Shown piece by piece: positions 13,394 to 13,398 of a stretch of DNA of 13,398 nucleotides. Source of the DNA: Actinomycetes bacterium (GTDB taxonomy: Bacteria; Actinomycetota; Acidimicrobiia; Acidimicrobiales; Palsa-688). The translations under genes were made by a program, and so were the position numbers. How positions within the stretch are numbered: position 1 is the first letter of the stretch; each line of letters opens with the position of its first letter. The notes below the pieces were generated by a model. That model ran no database searches, had not been told where the DNA came from, and was given only the letters and a program-made list of their open reading frames with translations. The stretch is taken from the NCBI GenBank assembly GCA_021846485.1, contig JAJZWW010000045.1, forward strand, positions 1 to 13,398, given 5' to 3'.

Positions 13394-13398
13394 CCACG

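Noticed and set aside
13343..13398. Start of a new plus-strand gene after zwf
   Set aside because: Only 18 codons are visible, they are mostly the tandem repeat, and no ribosome binding site is seen.

Overview
The window is very GC-rich, uses GTG starts at most genes, packs genes tightly and has TAnnnT-type -10 boxes almost touching start codons. This points to a high-GC actinobacterium, and the gene content would fit an uncultured lineage such as Acidimicrobiia. The lineage is my inference; no rRNA or marker gene is present. I see no tRNA, rRNA, CRISPR array, transposase, integrase or phage gene.

Layout. (1) 1-3920, minus strand: a 4-TM membrane protein, a fused E1 alpha/beta 2-oxoacid dehydrogenase, a block of 15-bp tandem repeats, and an OafA-type membrane acyltransferase cut by the left edge. 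(2) 4037-5209, plus strand: a DUF4388 (PATAN-like) protein with a long disordered tail carrying four D-x-T motifs. It converges on the next gene across an 11-bp inverted repeat. (3) 5221-11176: a lipid-type cluster. It has a FadD19-like acyl-CoA synthetase with two compensating frameshifts and an apparent internal deletion; a divergent YghO-like GNAT acyltransferase; a serine-palmitoyltransferase-like alpha-oxoamine synthase overlapping (GTGA) an LpxO/AspH-type hydroxylase; a small membrane protein overlapping (GTGA) an SDR. (4) 11212-13324, plus strand: a GDT1/TMEM165-type cation transporter and glucose-6-phosphate dehydrogenase (zwf).

How they may work together. The SPT-like enzyme, SDR, GNAT acyltransferase, acyl-CoA synthetase and LpxO-like hydroxylase match, one for one, the chemistry needed for a hydroxylated ceramide-like lipid: acyl activation, condensation with an amino acid, keto reduction, N-acylation and hydroxylation. 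This is the most interesting hypothesis in the window. It rests on family assignment and adjacency, not on demonstrated function. The E1 gene could supply branched acyl-CoA primers and zwf NAD(P)H, but nothing in the sequence ties them to the cluster.

Regulation. Five genes carry TAGCNT 6-10 bases before the start codon and a sixth carries TACGGT at 7 bases, suggesting leaderless or near-leaderless transcripts.
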